DNA of 54,423 nucleotides from Coemansia sp. RSA 1804 (Eukaryota > Kickxellomycota > Kickxellomycetes > Kickxellales > Kickxellaceae). Position 1 is the first letter of the stretch. Every line of letters begins with the position of its first letter. The DNA is taken from positions 1-54,423 of the forward strand of contig JANBTH010000025.1 of the NCBI GenBank assembly GCA_027578815.1, in the 5' to 3' direction. Positions 45,955 to 54,423 of the stretch are shown here, piece by piece. The position numbers were made by a program, and so were the translations under genes. The notes under the pieces are model-generated. The model saw only the letters and a list, made by a program, of their open reading frames with translations, did no database searches and was not told the origin of the DNA.

Positions 45955-48900
45955 ATGGTCAGAAAGGCAGTGGACTCGCGCGTGAACACGCTGATCAAGA
46001 ACGGGGTGCAGCAGAACCACCGGTCGTTCTTCGTGCTTGTGGGCGACAGGGGCAAGGACCAGGTAACGTATTATTCCAACCACCTTGATGCATTTCAATG
46101 ATGCCTAGGAAGTACCATGCAACAGGAACTAAAATAAAAAAAACAAAGTCACGTATGCCAATAAAAAGGTTGCTATAGATCGTTAACCTGCACTGGATGC
46201 TGTCGCAGGCAAAGATCTCGGGCCGGCCATCGGTTCTGTGGTGCTACAAGAAGGACCTCGGGTTCACCACGCACCGCAAGAAGCGGGAGACCAAGATCAA
46301 GCGCGAGATCAAGAAGGGAATCCGCGAAACGAACCAGGAGGACCCGTTCGAGATGTTCATAACAATGACGGACATCCGGTACACGTACTACAAGGAGTCG
46401 CACAGGATCCTGGGCAACACGTACGGGATGTGCGTGCTGCAGGACTTCGAGGCCCTCACGCCCAACATCCTTGCGCGCACAATAGAGACGGTGGAGGGCG
46501 GCGGGGTGGTTGTTCTGCTGCTGAAGACGATGCGGTCGCTGAAGCAGCTGTACACGATGACGATGGACGTCCATGCGCGGTACCGGACCGAGGTGCACGG
46601 CGATGTGGTTTCCCGGTTCAACGAGCGGTTCATCCTGTCGCTGGCCGACAACCGGGCGTGTCTAGTGCTGGACGACGAGCTGAATGTGCTGCCGATCTCG
46701 CTCGGGAAGAGCGTCAAGCCGCTTCCGCCGAAGAGGAGCGGCGAGCAGACGGCTCCGCGGGAGCTGGAGCTGGCGGCGCTGAAGGCGTCGCTCGCCGACA
46801 CGCAGCCGGTCGGCGGCCTCGTCGGGCGCGCCAGGACGCTGGACCAGGCAAAGGCGGTGATGACGTTCCTTGACGCAATATCAGAGAAGACGCTGCGCAC
46901 CACGGTCTCGCTGACCGCCGGCCGCGGCCGCGGCAAATCGGCGGCGCTGGGCATCGCGCTGGCCGGCGCCGTGGCATACGGGTACTCGAACATCTTCGTG
47001 ACGTCGCCGTCGCCGGAGAACCTGAAGACGCTGTTCCAGTTCGTCTTCAAGGGCTTCGACGCCCTGGGATTCGAGGAACACATCGACTACGACATTGTGC
47101 AGTCGACTAACCCCGACTTCCGCGACGCTGTTGTGCGCGTCAACGTGTTCCGCAAGCACCGCCAGACTATCCAGTACATCCAGCCGCACGACGCCTTCAC
47201 GCTGGCGCAGGCCGAGCTGGTGGTGATCGACGAGGCGGCTGCGATTCCGCTGCCTCTGGTCAAGAAGCTGATGGGCCCGTATCTGGTGTTCATGGCGTCG
47301 ACGATCAACGGATACGAGGGCACCGGGCGCTCGCTCTCGCTCAAGCTGCTCCAGCAGCTGCGCGAGCAGTCGCGCGGCTTCGTGTCGGCGCTCGCATCCA
47401 AGGCGGCCGGGCCATCGACTTCGTCGTCGTCGGGCGGGCGGTCGCTGAAGGAGATTGCGCTGGAGGAGCCGATCCGGTACAGCCTGGGCGACCCGACGGA
47501 GCAGTGGCTCAACAGACTACTGTGCCTCGACGCCTCGATAGCGCCGAAGACGGTGGGCGGGTGTCCGCATCCGTCCGAGTGCGACCTGTACTGGATCAAC
47601 CGCGACTCGCTGTTCTCGTACCACCCGGTGTCGGAGGCGTTTCTGCAGCGGCTGATGGCGCTGTTCGTTGCCTCGCACTACAAGAACTCGCCTAACGACC
47701 TCCAGCTGATGAGCGACGCGCCCGCGCACCAGATCTTCGTGCTCCTTCCGCCAATCGACGCCGGCGCCGCCAGGCTCCCCGAGCCGCTGTGCGCCATCCA
47801 GGTGTGCTTGGAGGGCGAGATCTCCCGCCAGGCCGTGATGAGCAAGCTGGGCAGGGGCGAGCGCAATGACGGCGACCTGATCCCCTGGCTTGTGTCGCAG
47901 CAGTACCAGGACAACGACTTTGCCGCGCTGTCGGGCGCGCGCGTGGTGCGCATCGCCACGCACCCCGACTACGCAAGCATGGGGTACGGCACGCGCGCGC
48001 TGGAGCAGCTGCGCAGGTTCTACGAGGGCTCGTTCCACTCGCTGCAGGAGCCAGCACTGGCTGCCGACGGTGGCAGCGGCGGCGGCATCCGGAGCTCGCT
48101 GGCCGACGCCGAGGAGGAGGAGCAGGGGCTGCGGCGCATCGTCACCGACGCCGCGCTGGAGCACGCCGACCTGCTCAGCGACACGGTGGCCGTGCGCGAC
48201 CCGGCATCGATGCCGCCGCTGTTCCTGGCGCTGGCCGAGAAGAAAACGCCGATGCGGCTGCACTGGCTGGGCGTCAGCTACGGGCTCACGCAGTCGCTGC
48301 ACAGGTTCTGGAAACGCGCCGGGTACGCGCCCGTCTACATGCGCCAGACCAGCAACGACCTGACCGGCGAGTACACCTGCGTCATGCTCGCCGAGCTCTC
48401 GTCCCGCAGCATGGCCGTCCAGACCGACCAGCACTGGCTGGACTCGTTTGTGCGCGACTTCCACCGCCGCTTCTGCACGCTCCTCTCGTACTCGTTCTCC
48501 GACTTCACCAGCGTCCTGGCCATGAGCATCCTGGACTCCGCCAAGGCCTCGCAGAAACAGCTGCTGCAACAAGCGGAGCGAGGGGCGTCGGCTGCCGGCG
48601 CATCGTCCAGCAGTGGTTACTCGCGCACTGATCTGGAACGGGACTTTAGCAGCTACGATCTCAAGCGCCTCGACTCGTACGCGAACAACATGGTCGACTA
48701 CCACGTGGTGCTCGACATGCTTCCGGCGATTGCGCAGAACTACTTTGCGGCGCGGTTCGGATCCGGCGTGGCGCTCTCCGGCGTGCAGGCCTGCATCCTT
48801 CTGGGCGTCGGGCTGCAGCGCAAGTCCGTCGACGCTGTGGAGAAGGAGCTCAACCTCCCCAGCCGCCAGATCCTTGCGCTGTTCACGAAGATCCTGCGCA

Positions 48901-49448
48901 AGTTCTCCAACTACTTCCGCGACCTGGAGGCCAGGGCCATCGAGGCCGAGCTCGACAGCGGGCGGCCGAATGGGCCCGCCGACTCGGCCATGGAGGAGGA
49001 GGATGAAGAGGAGGAGTCCGCCGCTGCCGCTGCCGATGCGAAGAAGCCAGCGGCCGGCGGGAAGCGGTCGCTGGCCGACGAGGCCGCCTGGGACCCCACC
49101 GTCAAGTCGCTTGCCGACGATCTTGAGGAGGCCGGCAACGAGATGGCCAGCGAGTTCAGGCGGAAGCAGCGCGAGCTCATCGATGCCATCGATCTCTCCC
49201 AGTTCGCCATCGCCGACGAAAGCAGAAGCGGCAGCAAGCACGACTGGGACGCCGCCGAGTCGCAGATCCAGAAGGCCATCAGATCCGGGACCGGATCTGT
49301 GCAGACCGTCGTCAGCGTCGAGAACCCGAACAGCTCCAAGAAATCGAAGCGGGAGCGCTCGGTTGTTCGCGAGCTTGTGAAGAGCGAGGAGGCCCGGGTG
49401 CAAAAGTCGAAAAAGTCAAAGACCAGCAAAAAGACAAAGAGATTCTAA
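45955..49448 (+). CDS. NAT10: RNA cytidine acetyltransferase NAT10/KRE33 (2 exons)
   Basis: Exons 45955-46062 and 46179-49448 joined by a 116-bp intron (donor GTAACG, acceptor CTATAG); 1125 residues. It makes ac4C in 18S rRNA and in Ser/Leu tRNAs and is needed for small-subunit assembly in the nucleolus. Exon 1 gives MVRKAVDSRVNTLIKNG and FFVLVGDRGKDQ; exon 2 continues ISGRPSVLWCYKKDLGF. The helicase part has the P-loop TAGRGRGKSAALGIALAG (about residue 282) and DEAAAIPLPLVKKL (about 386). The GNAT domain acetyl-CoA motif is in HPDYASMGYGTRALEQL (about 630). A Lys-rich tail ends the protein (KKSKTSKKTKRF). The strong GC bias of exon 2 is typical of highly expressed genes here. Confidence 0.97.
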
Positions 49449-49528
49449 CATCTATTTTTCCCCCCTTTTGGCTACCAACTAACTGAATAAATGTTTAATT
49501 GAATGAAATAGAATAGGGAGGTTGGCAG

Positions 49529-51016
49529 CTAGCTCTTTTTCGGGGGCTTCTTTTTCTTCGACCACGGAAACACCCGGCTTCCAAGAATCGACGACATCGT
49601 GGTGCTCGCGTTCATTGCCTCCGACAGCAGCGCGTCCTGCATCGCCGACTCCGTCAACGAGCTGGCCGACAGATCACTGAACGACAGCGACGAGGCAAGC
49701 GAATCCGCCGCCTGCTTTTCCTCCCGCCTGCCCAGGGAGCTCGGCAGCTGTCGCAGCCCGCGGCTATTTAACGACGACACCGCATTTATCTGCTTCAGTC
49801 TCTGGTGTTGCTGCTGCTGCTGCGGTTGTTGTTGATGTTGGCCGCTGAGCAACGACGGCGGGATGCCGCTTGCCGTGGCCGTGGCCGTGGCCGTGGTGTT
49901 GCGCCGCACACGGGTATAGTCTGCCGGCTCGAACCGCGACCCCATGGCTTCGGCAAGCATGCTCTGCCGCATAATCTGGCCATCGTCCTCCTCCTCCGCG
50001 CTCGCCGCATACGCGCCTCCCGCTCGCCTGCTATTGCTACCACCGATGGTGTTCTTATGGGCAGCCGGGATGTCGTTCTTCTGTCCTCGGCCTTGATCAG
50101 TCAAAACAGATGATGTGTGCATGGACTGGTCGGAATCCACAGCACGATGCGGCGCCTCACCATCATCTTCCACTACTTGCTGCTGCTGCTGTTCTGACCG
50201 CCGACTGGTCTCGCTGCCTCCATCGGGCGTTGCTGTTCCAAGGTTGACTGCCGGCGAGACCGACGACTCGTCCCCCGACCCCGCTCTTCCCAGCGACTCC
50301 ACGCTGCGCAGACCGGCGCGGTCAAAGTCGCCGGCATCGGGCGGAAGATCCAGCGAGGCAGACGAGTTTCTGTCAACAGGCATCAACGACTCCACGTGTG
50401 CTGCTGCCGCTGCTGCTGCTGTCGATGGTGGTGGCGGTGGCGGCTCGCTGTTGTACACTGCTCCGTGCAACCCTCTGTCTCCGGCAACGGGGGAGAGAAC
50501 ACCGCCCCTGCCGCGCAGCCCATCTACGGGCGGCGCACTGCTTGCATAAACAGCATCACCGTCCTCCTCCTCTTCCTCCTCCTCCATACCCGCCGCAACA
50601 GACGGCACCGGCAGCCCGCCCGCGCCCTGTAAATGTATCTGCAGCTGCAGCTGCTCGGCCCTATCCGCGCCGTTCCGCGTGAACTGGATGCTCTCCTCGG
50701 CAATGTCCAGGGGCCGCCCAAGATGCTGGACAAACAGGTTGGACGCGGCCTCGAACACCTGGCCCAGCGTCACCTGCAGCGTGGTCGCCAGGAGCTCCCA
50801 GTCAAAGGTCACCTCGTCCTGCTCCAGCTCCGCCAGAATGTCCTGCGGCCGGTCGGGCCCCGGGAGCGACAGGAGACACCGCCACACCTGTTCCTCCAGA
50901 CTCCATTTCTTTCCTGTTTTTGCCAGCTGCGGGGGGCTGAAGCCGGCCGGTCGTTTGAACGGGTACCGGAGTATAATGTGCACCGGCCTTTCCTGTCTGT
51001 GGCCAGTAGTGTTCAT
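49529..51016 (-). CDS. ATG29: ATG29-like autophagy scaffold protein
   Basis: A 495-residue protein; ATG at 51016 (MNTTGHRQERPVHIILRYPF). The frame stays open far upstream, but homology begins here. Residues 10-95 match the Atg29 N-terminal domain: 'v.f.lR.PF.r..f..P..v.W...k...LW..ls......iDW..la..f.v....l...a..L' (here VHIILRYPFKRP, SLEEQVWRCLLSL, VTFDWELLATTLQVTLGQV). Atg29 forms the Atg17-Atg29-Atg31 scaffold of the phagophore site. The remaining 400 residues are Ser/Gln-rich and disordered, with Gln runs and DDGEAPHRAVDSDQ-type acidic patches. The very long tail is unlike yeast Atg29 (213 residues) but phosphoregulated tails are usual in this family. Confidence 0.72.
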   Translation of the reverse strand: MNTTGHRQERPVHIILRYPFKRPAGFSPPQLAKTGKKWSLEEQVWRCLLSLPGPDRPQDILAELEQDEVTFDWELLATTLQVTLGQVFEAASNLFVQHLGRPLDIAEESIQFTRNGADRAEQLQLQIHLQGAGGLPVPSVAAGMEEEEEEEDGDAVYASSAPPVDGLRGRGGVLSPVAGDRGLHGAVYNSEPPPPPPSTAAAAAAAHVESLMPVDRNSSASLDLPPDAGDFDRAGLRSVESLGRAGSGDESSVSPAVNLGTATPDGGSETSRRSEQQQQQVVEDDGEAPHRAVDSDQSMHTSSVLTDQGRGQKNDIPAAHKNTIGGSNSRRAGGAYAASAEEEDDGQIMRQSMLAEAMGSRFEPADYTRVRRNTTATATATASGIPPSLLSGQHQQQPQQQQQHQRLKQINAVSSLNSRGLRQLPSSLGRREEKQAADSLASSLSFSDLSASSLTESAMQDALLSEAMNASTTMSSILGSRVFPWSKKKKPPKKS

Positions 51017-51335
51017 CGTGTGTTTATGGTTGTGGTTGTGATAGTGTACAAGGAAGATGGATGTATAAATGCTAATTAGAAAAAAAAAAAACAGAGAGGA
51101 GGAGGAAAAGATTAATACTAAGGGTTCCTTTGTTTGTTTCCTTTTAAAAGGTTGGCAAAAACACACACGCAAAAGAAAAAATGGGTTGGTGCATACGTTG
51201 TTAGGGGAGAAATGCCCAGTCTTTTTTCTTTTATGCACAACGCATTGGCCGTTGATGGTTGTGGGGAACCAGCGCATGCCCAGTATTTTCTCTATTATTT
51301 GGAAAACAGTTCCTCTCTCTCTCTCTCTTCCTTTT
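51017..51335 (-). promoter_or_regulatory. Leader region of the ATG29-like gene and 3' flank of the b561 gene
   Basis: About 320 bp between two same-strand genes. On the - strand it is A/T- and C/T-rich. A CATTTATACA element lies near 51060. No gene. Confidence 0.3.
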
Positions 51336-52517
51336 TCACTTGAATCCAAACTTTGCCCTGTCTATCGGCACAAGAATGCCAACCAACAGACCAACGAACA
51401 CGAGCGCCCAGACCCAGGTGCCGACGAGACCGCCCGCCGCCTCCTGGCCGCCAGCCGAGACCCGCTGCCGGCTGTGGATGCCAAGCCAGGCGCTCAGCCA
51501 AAGGACGAGCAGAACAGCGTAGCCGGCCGCCCGGTGGTACTTCTTCAAGTAGTGTTTGGGCTGCTGGCCCGCGGCCCGTGTTGGCAGCGACGAGAACCGC
51601 ACGTACGCGCCAAAGCCCAGCTGGCACAGAAAGAGAAAAACAGCCAGCTTCCCAACACACGCATGGCTAGAGGAGGAGGAGGAGGATGTTGGGCTGCTGT
51701 TGGTGGTCTCCAGCAATGCCATTTCCCCTTTCTCTTCCTGCTGTGGTGGGTGGGCTCTGGCAACGAGCATCCGCCGCCTGAAGGAGATGCACTCGCCGAC
51801 TCCTGCAACGCCGGCGGCGGCCGAGAGGCAGTGCAAGGCAATGTGGGCAGCGTGGAGGGTGCGTTTTCGGCGCGGCGGAATCGGCCACTCGCTCGCCTGC
51901 AGCACGGCGGTTGCTTCGACGGACAGGACCAGCATGGCGGCCATGACGAGCGGGTGCCAGAAGACCGGCGACGCTGGCCTGGACCTAGTGTCCACGCAGA
52001 GCGCTACCACGAAGACCAGCAGCATGGCCTGCGTCAGCCCAAACATGACGGCCCTTGTGGTAATAGCAACGGTGGTGCTGCTGGACTGCCGGCCGCAGCA
52101 GAGACCGTGCTTCGGAGGCCCGTCGTACCCGTCTGCTGCTGGCGCGACCAGCCGGCTCTCACTGCTGTCAGCAGCAGAAGTGTCGGACTCCAGTGCGCAG
52201 ATGTGGTCGTCGGTGGTACTGCGGCGGCGGCGGTGGTGGTGGAACTTCAGTTGCCGCTCGGCAGCCGCCCGCTCCTCGTCAGCAAGGAACCCACCATCGG
52301 CGCTGTCGTCATCGGCCGTGTGGCGCTGCACGTGGCAGACCGGCGGCACCTGCTGCAGCGGGATGGCTTGTGCGCCGGATGCCGGCTGCGTCGGTGGCGA
52401 GTGCAGCAGCATGGCCCGCTGCTGCTCGTGTCTCCTGCTGCTGACTATCTGTGCTATCCAGTTCCGCGAGTGACGTATTTCGTCGATAACCGTCTGCATC
52501 CCGCCTGTGCTTGCCAT
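51336..52517 (-). CDS. Cytochrome b561/ferric-reductase-like transmembrane protein
   Basis: A 393-residue protein, ATG at 52517. Residues 1-150 are cytosolic and disordered (His/Arg/Ser-rich). A b561-type core follows: a first helix TRAVMFGLTQAMLLVFVVAL, then FWHPLVMAAMLVLSVEATAV (the HP-x2-M pattern with heme-ligand His), LHAAHIALHCLSAAAGVAG (second and third His) after a basic KRTLH loop, and later KYHRAAGYAVLLVLWLSAWL with a further His, and a final helix ending VGILVPIDRAKFGFK. This is the CYB561D-like layout of transmembrane electron carriers that reduce ferric iron or monodehydroascorbate. The Ser-rich loop between helices 4 and 5 (residues about 275-295) is species-specific. Confidence 0.75.
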   Translation of the reverse strand: MASTGGMQTVIDEIRHSRNWIAQIVSSRRHEQQRAMLLHSPPTQPASGAQAIPLQQVPPVCHVQRHTADDDSADGGFLADEERAAAERQLKFHHHRRRRSTTDDHICALESDTSAADSSESRLVAPAADGYDGPPKHGLCCGRQSSSTTVAITTRAVMFGLTQAMLLVFVVALCVDTRSRPASPVFWHPLVMAAMLVLSVEATAVLQASEWPIPPRRKRTLHAAHIALHCLSAAAGVAGVGECISFRRRMLVARAHPPQQEEKGEMALLETTNSSPTSSSSSSSHACVGKLAVFLFLCQLGFGAYVRFSSLPTRAAGQQPKHYLKKYHRAAGYAVLLVLWLSAWLGIHSRQRVSAGGQEAAGGLVGTWVWALVFVGLLVGILVPIDRAKFGFK

Positions 52518-53812
52518 GTGGTTTGGTTCTGTATTCCGTCGGTGTTGTCTGTGTTATTCTCCCTCCCTCCCGCTTTTTTGTCTGAACGCAAATTTAAAGC
52601 CGACTTGGTCATAAACAATATTGCTAAAAATAATAATTTGGACGCATGAATAGACAAAGTATCGTTTTTATTCTAATAACCTATTTTTTCCCATTCAGGC
52701 ACATGGACTCTGAGGAAATTGTGAGGAAGAAAGATGTATCATGTATCCCTGCGTTCTCCGCAAATATGTCCTTACATGCAGAAACATCAGAGAACCCATT
52801 GTGTGTTCTACTGCTCACTTCTTCGCTTCTTAATTGTGCGAGCATGAACTATGCAATTGATACATCTGCAGGGACACCTTCCTTGTTTCCTAGTTGGGTA
52901 GAATAAATATTCGAAAGGAGATAAAAAGGGAATATGGCGATTAAGCACTTTGCTTTTTTTATTTGCATGCAACCAAAAACCTGTGGAGACGATAGACGCA
53001 GTAAATGGCAAGAAAGGTTTTGCACGCCTGACATGTAGCGCAGCAGTAGGCGGACGGAGATATAAATGTAAAACATCCAAAAGTCATGTAGAATTCCGGG
53101 TGGAGAACAAGTGAATAGATTGTCCCCATTTACAAACAACGTCGTCCGTCATCCACATCCATTTTCCTCCACCTTCTTTTGTTTCTATTTATTTACCAAC
53201 CAACATGTGTACCGCAACATCATGGAGACAAGTGGGTGAGGTGTTATCATGGTGTGGGTACTGTGACCTGTGCACATGCTCGATTTCGCGCATTTGTTTT
53301 TCCCATTCATCGTTCCACTATTTCATGCTTTGTATACTGTAAGCACATGTTTTTTCATATCTCTTGACCAGCAACCGGACGGTATCAAGTGGACGGGCTC
53401 CGTGTGGATTTGGAATTTTTCACTATGGTCATGGTTTTTTTATTTTTTATTTGAAATCATCATTTCTTTTTATTTTTTCATTCATTTCTCGGCTATTTGA
53501 CATGTGTTGCGGAAAACGAACCCCCCGAATGTGGAATGCATAAAGCTTTGCTCGGTAAATAACAATTCAAATAAAAGAAGAAAGAATGTGGTCGCTTAAT
53601 ATTTTGCAAGTTTTTCCGTTTCCTTTCTCTTCACTTATTATTATTTTACCTTTTACTAACCGCATATATAGACGCATCCCCATGTATTGTATTGAATTTA
53701 CGTTACATACCCTTATTAGCTACCATTGTACTGCATATACCATCTAAACACGCACGCACGCAAAAAAAAAGCAAACATTTCCTCCCTCTCTATCTCCGCA
53801 ACAAAATAGACA
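52518..53812. other. Divergent intergenic region with a TATA-led small ORF candidate
   Basis: About 1.3 kb between divergent genes. On the + strand GAGATATAAATG at about 53058 is a TATA box, 144 bp before the ATG at 53205 (listed separately). The right end (53590-53812) is T/C-rich and presumably the promoter and leader of the channel-like gene. A + strand ORF at 52646-52906 is not convincing. Confidence 0.35.
53205..53342 (+). CDS. Small Cys-rich ORF, 45 aa, unknown
   Basis: ATG at 53205 (ACCAACCAACATG context, a good fungal start) to TAA at 53340-53342. Eight Cys in 45 residues (for example SWCGYCDLCTCSISRICFS). TATA box at 53061 lies 144 bp upstream, with a T/C-rich leader between. No signal peptide at the start. 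Coding status uncertain. Confidence 0.3.
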   Translation: MCTATSWRQVGEVLSWCGYCDLCTCSISRICFSHSSFHYFMLCIL

Positions 53813-54423
53813 ATGTCGGAGCTGGCCACATTCGTCAGCATCGACAACATAGTCAACAGCTGGCGCCAGCGGCTCCTGTTCTTCATCGACACCACGGTGT
53901 GGGGGCGGATCTGGGACGCCGTGGATTTCGCGCTGAACGCAGCGCTCTGCATCGTCTACGTGGTCAACACGACCGTGGTGGACGCGAAGAACGAGCCGCT
54001 GCGGATCCCGGCGGCCAACAGGTGTGCCGAGTTCCTGGTGGCGGTGGTGTTCCTGGCGCAGTACATCGCCCGCTACGTGGTCATCAACGCCAACCACCGG
54101 GCGTTCGAGCACCTCGTTGTCTTCTTTGCCTTCGTGTCTCCGATCACCGCCTTTGCTATGAGCATGCACAGCGCCGCCGTTAGAGGCAGCTACATGAGCG
54201 CCGGAGTCATGGTAAGTAATATCAGTACAGGAAGGAGGGAAATGTCCTGGGGAGGGTAGTTCTACTTTGAATTACCACTCCTATACATAGGCAACCAGCC
54301 AGGCGGCCGTGCTTAATTGCATACCAAATCTCACAGTAATTCTGACTATAGGCTATATTCTACCCGGCGCGGTTCCTCCGGCTGCACTACGCCATCAAGC
54401 GGGTGCTGGCGATGCTCGCGTCA
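53813..54423 (+). CDS. Multi-pass channel-like protein, N-terminal part (runs off the right edge)
   Basis: Exon 1 is 53813-54211 (133 codons, MSELATFVSIDNIVNSWRQR at the start); intron 54212-54351 (donor GTAAGT, acceptor GACTATAG); exon 2 starts AIFYPARFFRLHYAIKRVL and continues past the window. Hydrophobic helices at about residues 38-58 (WDAVDFALNAALCIVYVV), 73-95 (AEFLVAVVFLAQYIARYVV), 103-122 (LVVFFAFVSPITAFAMSM) and then an Arg/Lys-spaced helix across the splice (RFFRLHYAIKR). This S1-S4-like order suggests a voltage-sensor-type domain, as in BK/Slo-like or other cation channels; the pore is not in the window, so the type is open. Confidence 0.5.

Noticed and set aside
51017..51349. N-terminal extension of the ATG29-like protein by 111 residues.
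   Set aside because: The open frame runs through the leader and into the 3' end of the neighbouring gene; Atg29 homology starts at the ATG at 51016.
52646..52906. 86-codon + strand ORF with a hydrophobic start.
   Set aside because: Composition equals the AT-rich flanks, no TATA box or leader, and it overlaps open frames on the other strand.
1..54423. CRISPR arrays, bacterial operons, insertion sequences or viral genes.
   Set aside because: None seen. The window is typical fungal nuclear DNA with introns, TATA boxes and single-gene units.

Overview
The window is nuclear DNA of a fungus. Fungus-restricted or fungus-typical genes (ATG29-like, SCM3-like, SFT2, RPA34-like), short introns with CTAAC-type branch sites and T-rich 3' ends, and compact GC-rich single-exon genes alternating with AT-rich islands all point that way. 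A 558-residue F-box/LRR-type protein resembles a large family I associate with Kickxellales (Coemansia and relatives). An early-diverging lineage near Kickxellomycotina is therefore my best guess; it is an inference, not something the sequence proves.

Layout. Left edge: partial GSKIP-domain-like gene (1-418, -), nucleotide-sugar transporter (1127-2245, +), then an AT-rich stretch with two diverged tandem small genes (2609-2905 intact; 3455-3798 frameshifted). 4.1-16.4 kb is a dense block: CAF1 deadenylase, SFT2, a membrane-anchored SDR, MSH4 (11 exons), RNA polymerase I RPA34/CAST, and a Vps3/TGFBRAP1/Vps39-type tethering protein. 16.4-19.4 kb is an AT-rich island with small genes. 19.4-32.2 kb: TAE2/NEMF, SCM3/HJURP-like CENP-A chaperone, TRM9, a short XRN-type 5'-3' exoribonuclease, a small zinc-finger protein and an ANKRD54-like ankyrin protein. 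32.2-37.8 kb is the largest island, rich in short genes and broken short genes. 37.8-43.8 kb: F-box-like protein, PYM, mitochondrial adrenodoxin reductase (ARH1), TRM11. 43.8-45.9 kb is another island. 45.9-54.4 kb: NAT10/KRE33, ATG29-like, cytochrome b561-like, and the 5' end of a multi-pass channel-like gene.

Function. Many of the conserved genes act on RNA: CAF1, XRN, TRM9, TRM11, NAT10, PYM, RPA34 and TAE2. They are independent housekeeping genes with their own promoters; I see no sign of co-regulation.

The most interesting signal lies in the AT-rich islands. They hold a set of short (about 45-100 aa), mostly charged, leaderless-protein genes, each with a clear TATA box, often 155-180 bp upstream of its ATG. 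Three of them (18764 +, 36114 -, 36925 -) share a recognisably homologous leader of about 60 bp around an (A/T)T(C/T)TAGGCTA core just before the ATG, although their proteins differ. Several have one lesion each: an in-frame stop, or a frameshift in an A6 run. I do not recognise these proteins, and the set is the best candidate here for something undescribed.
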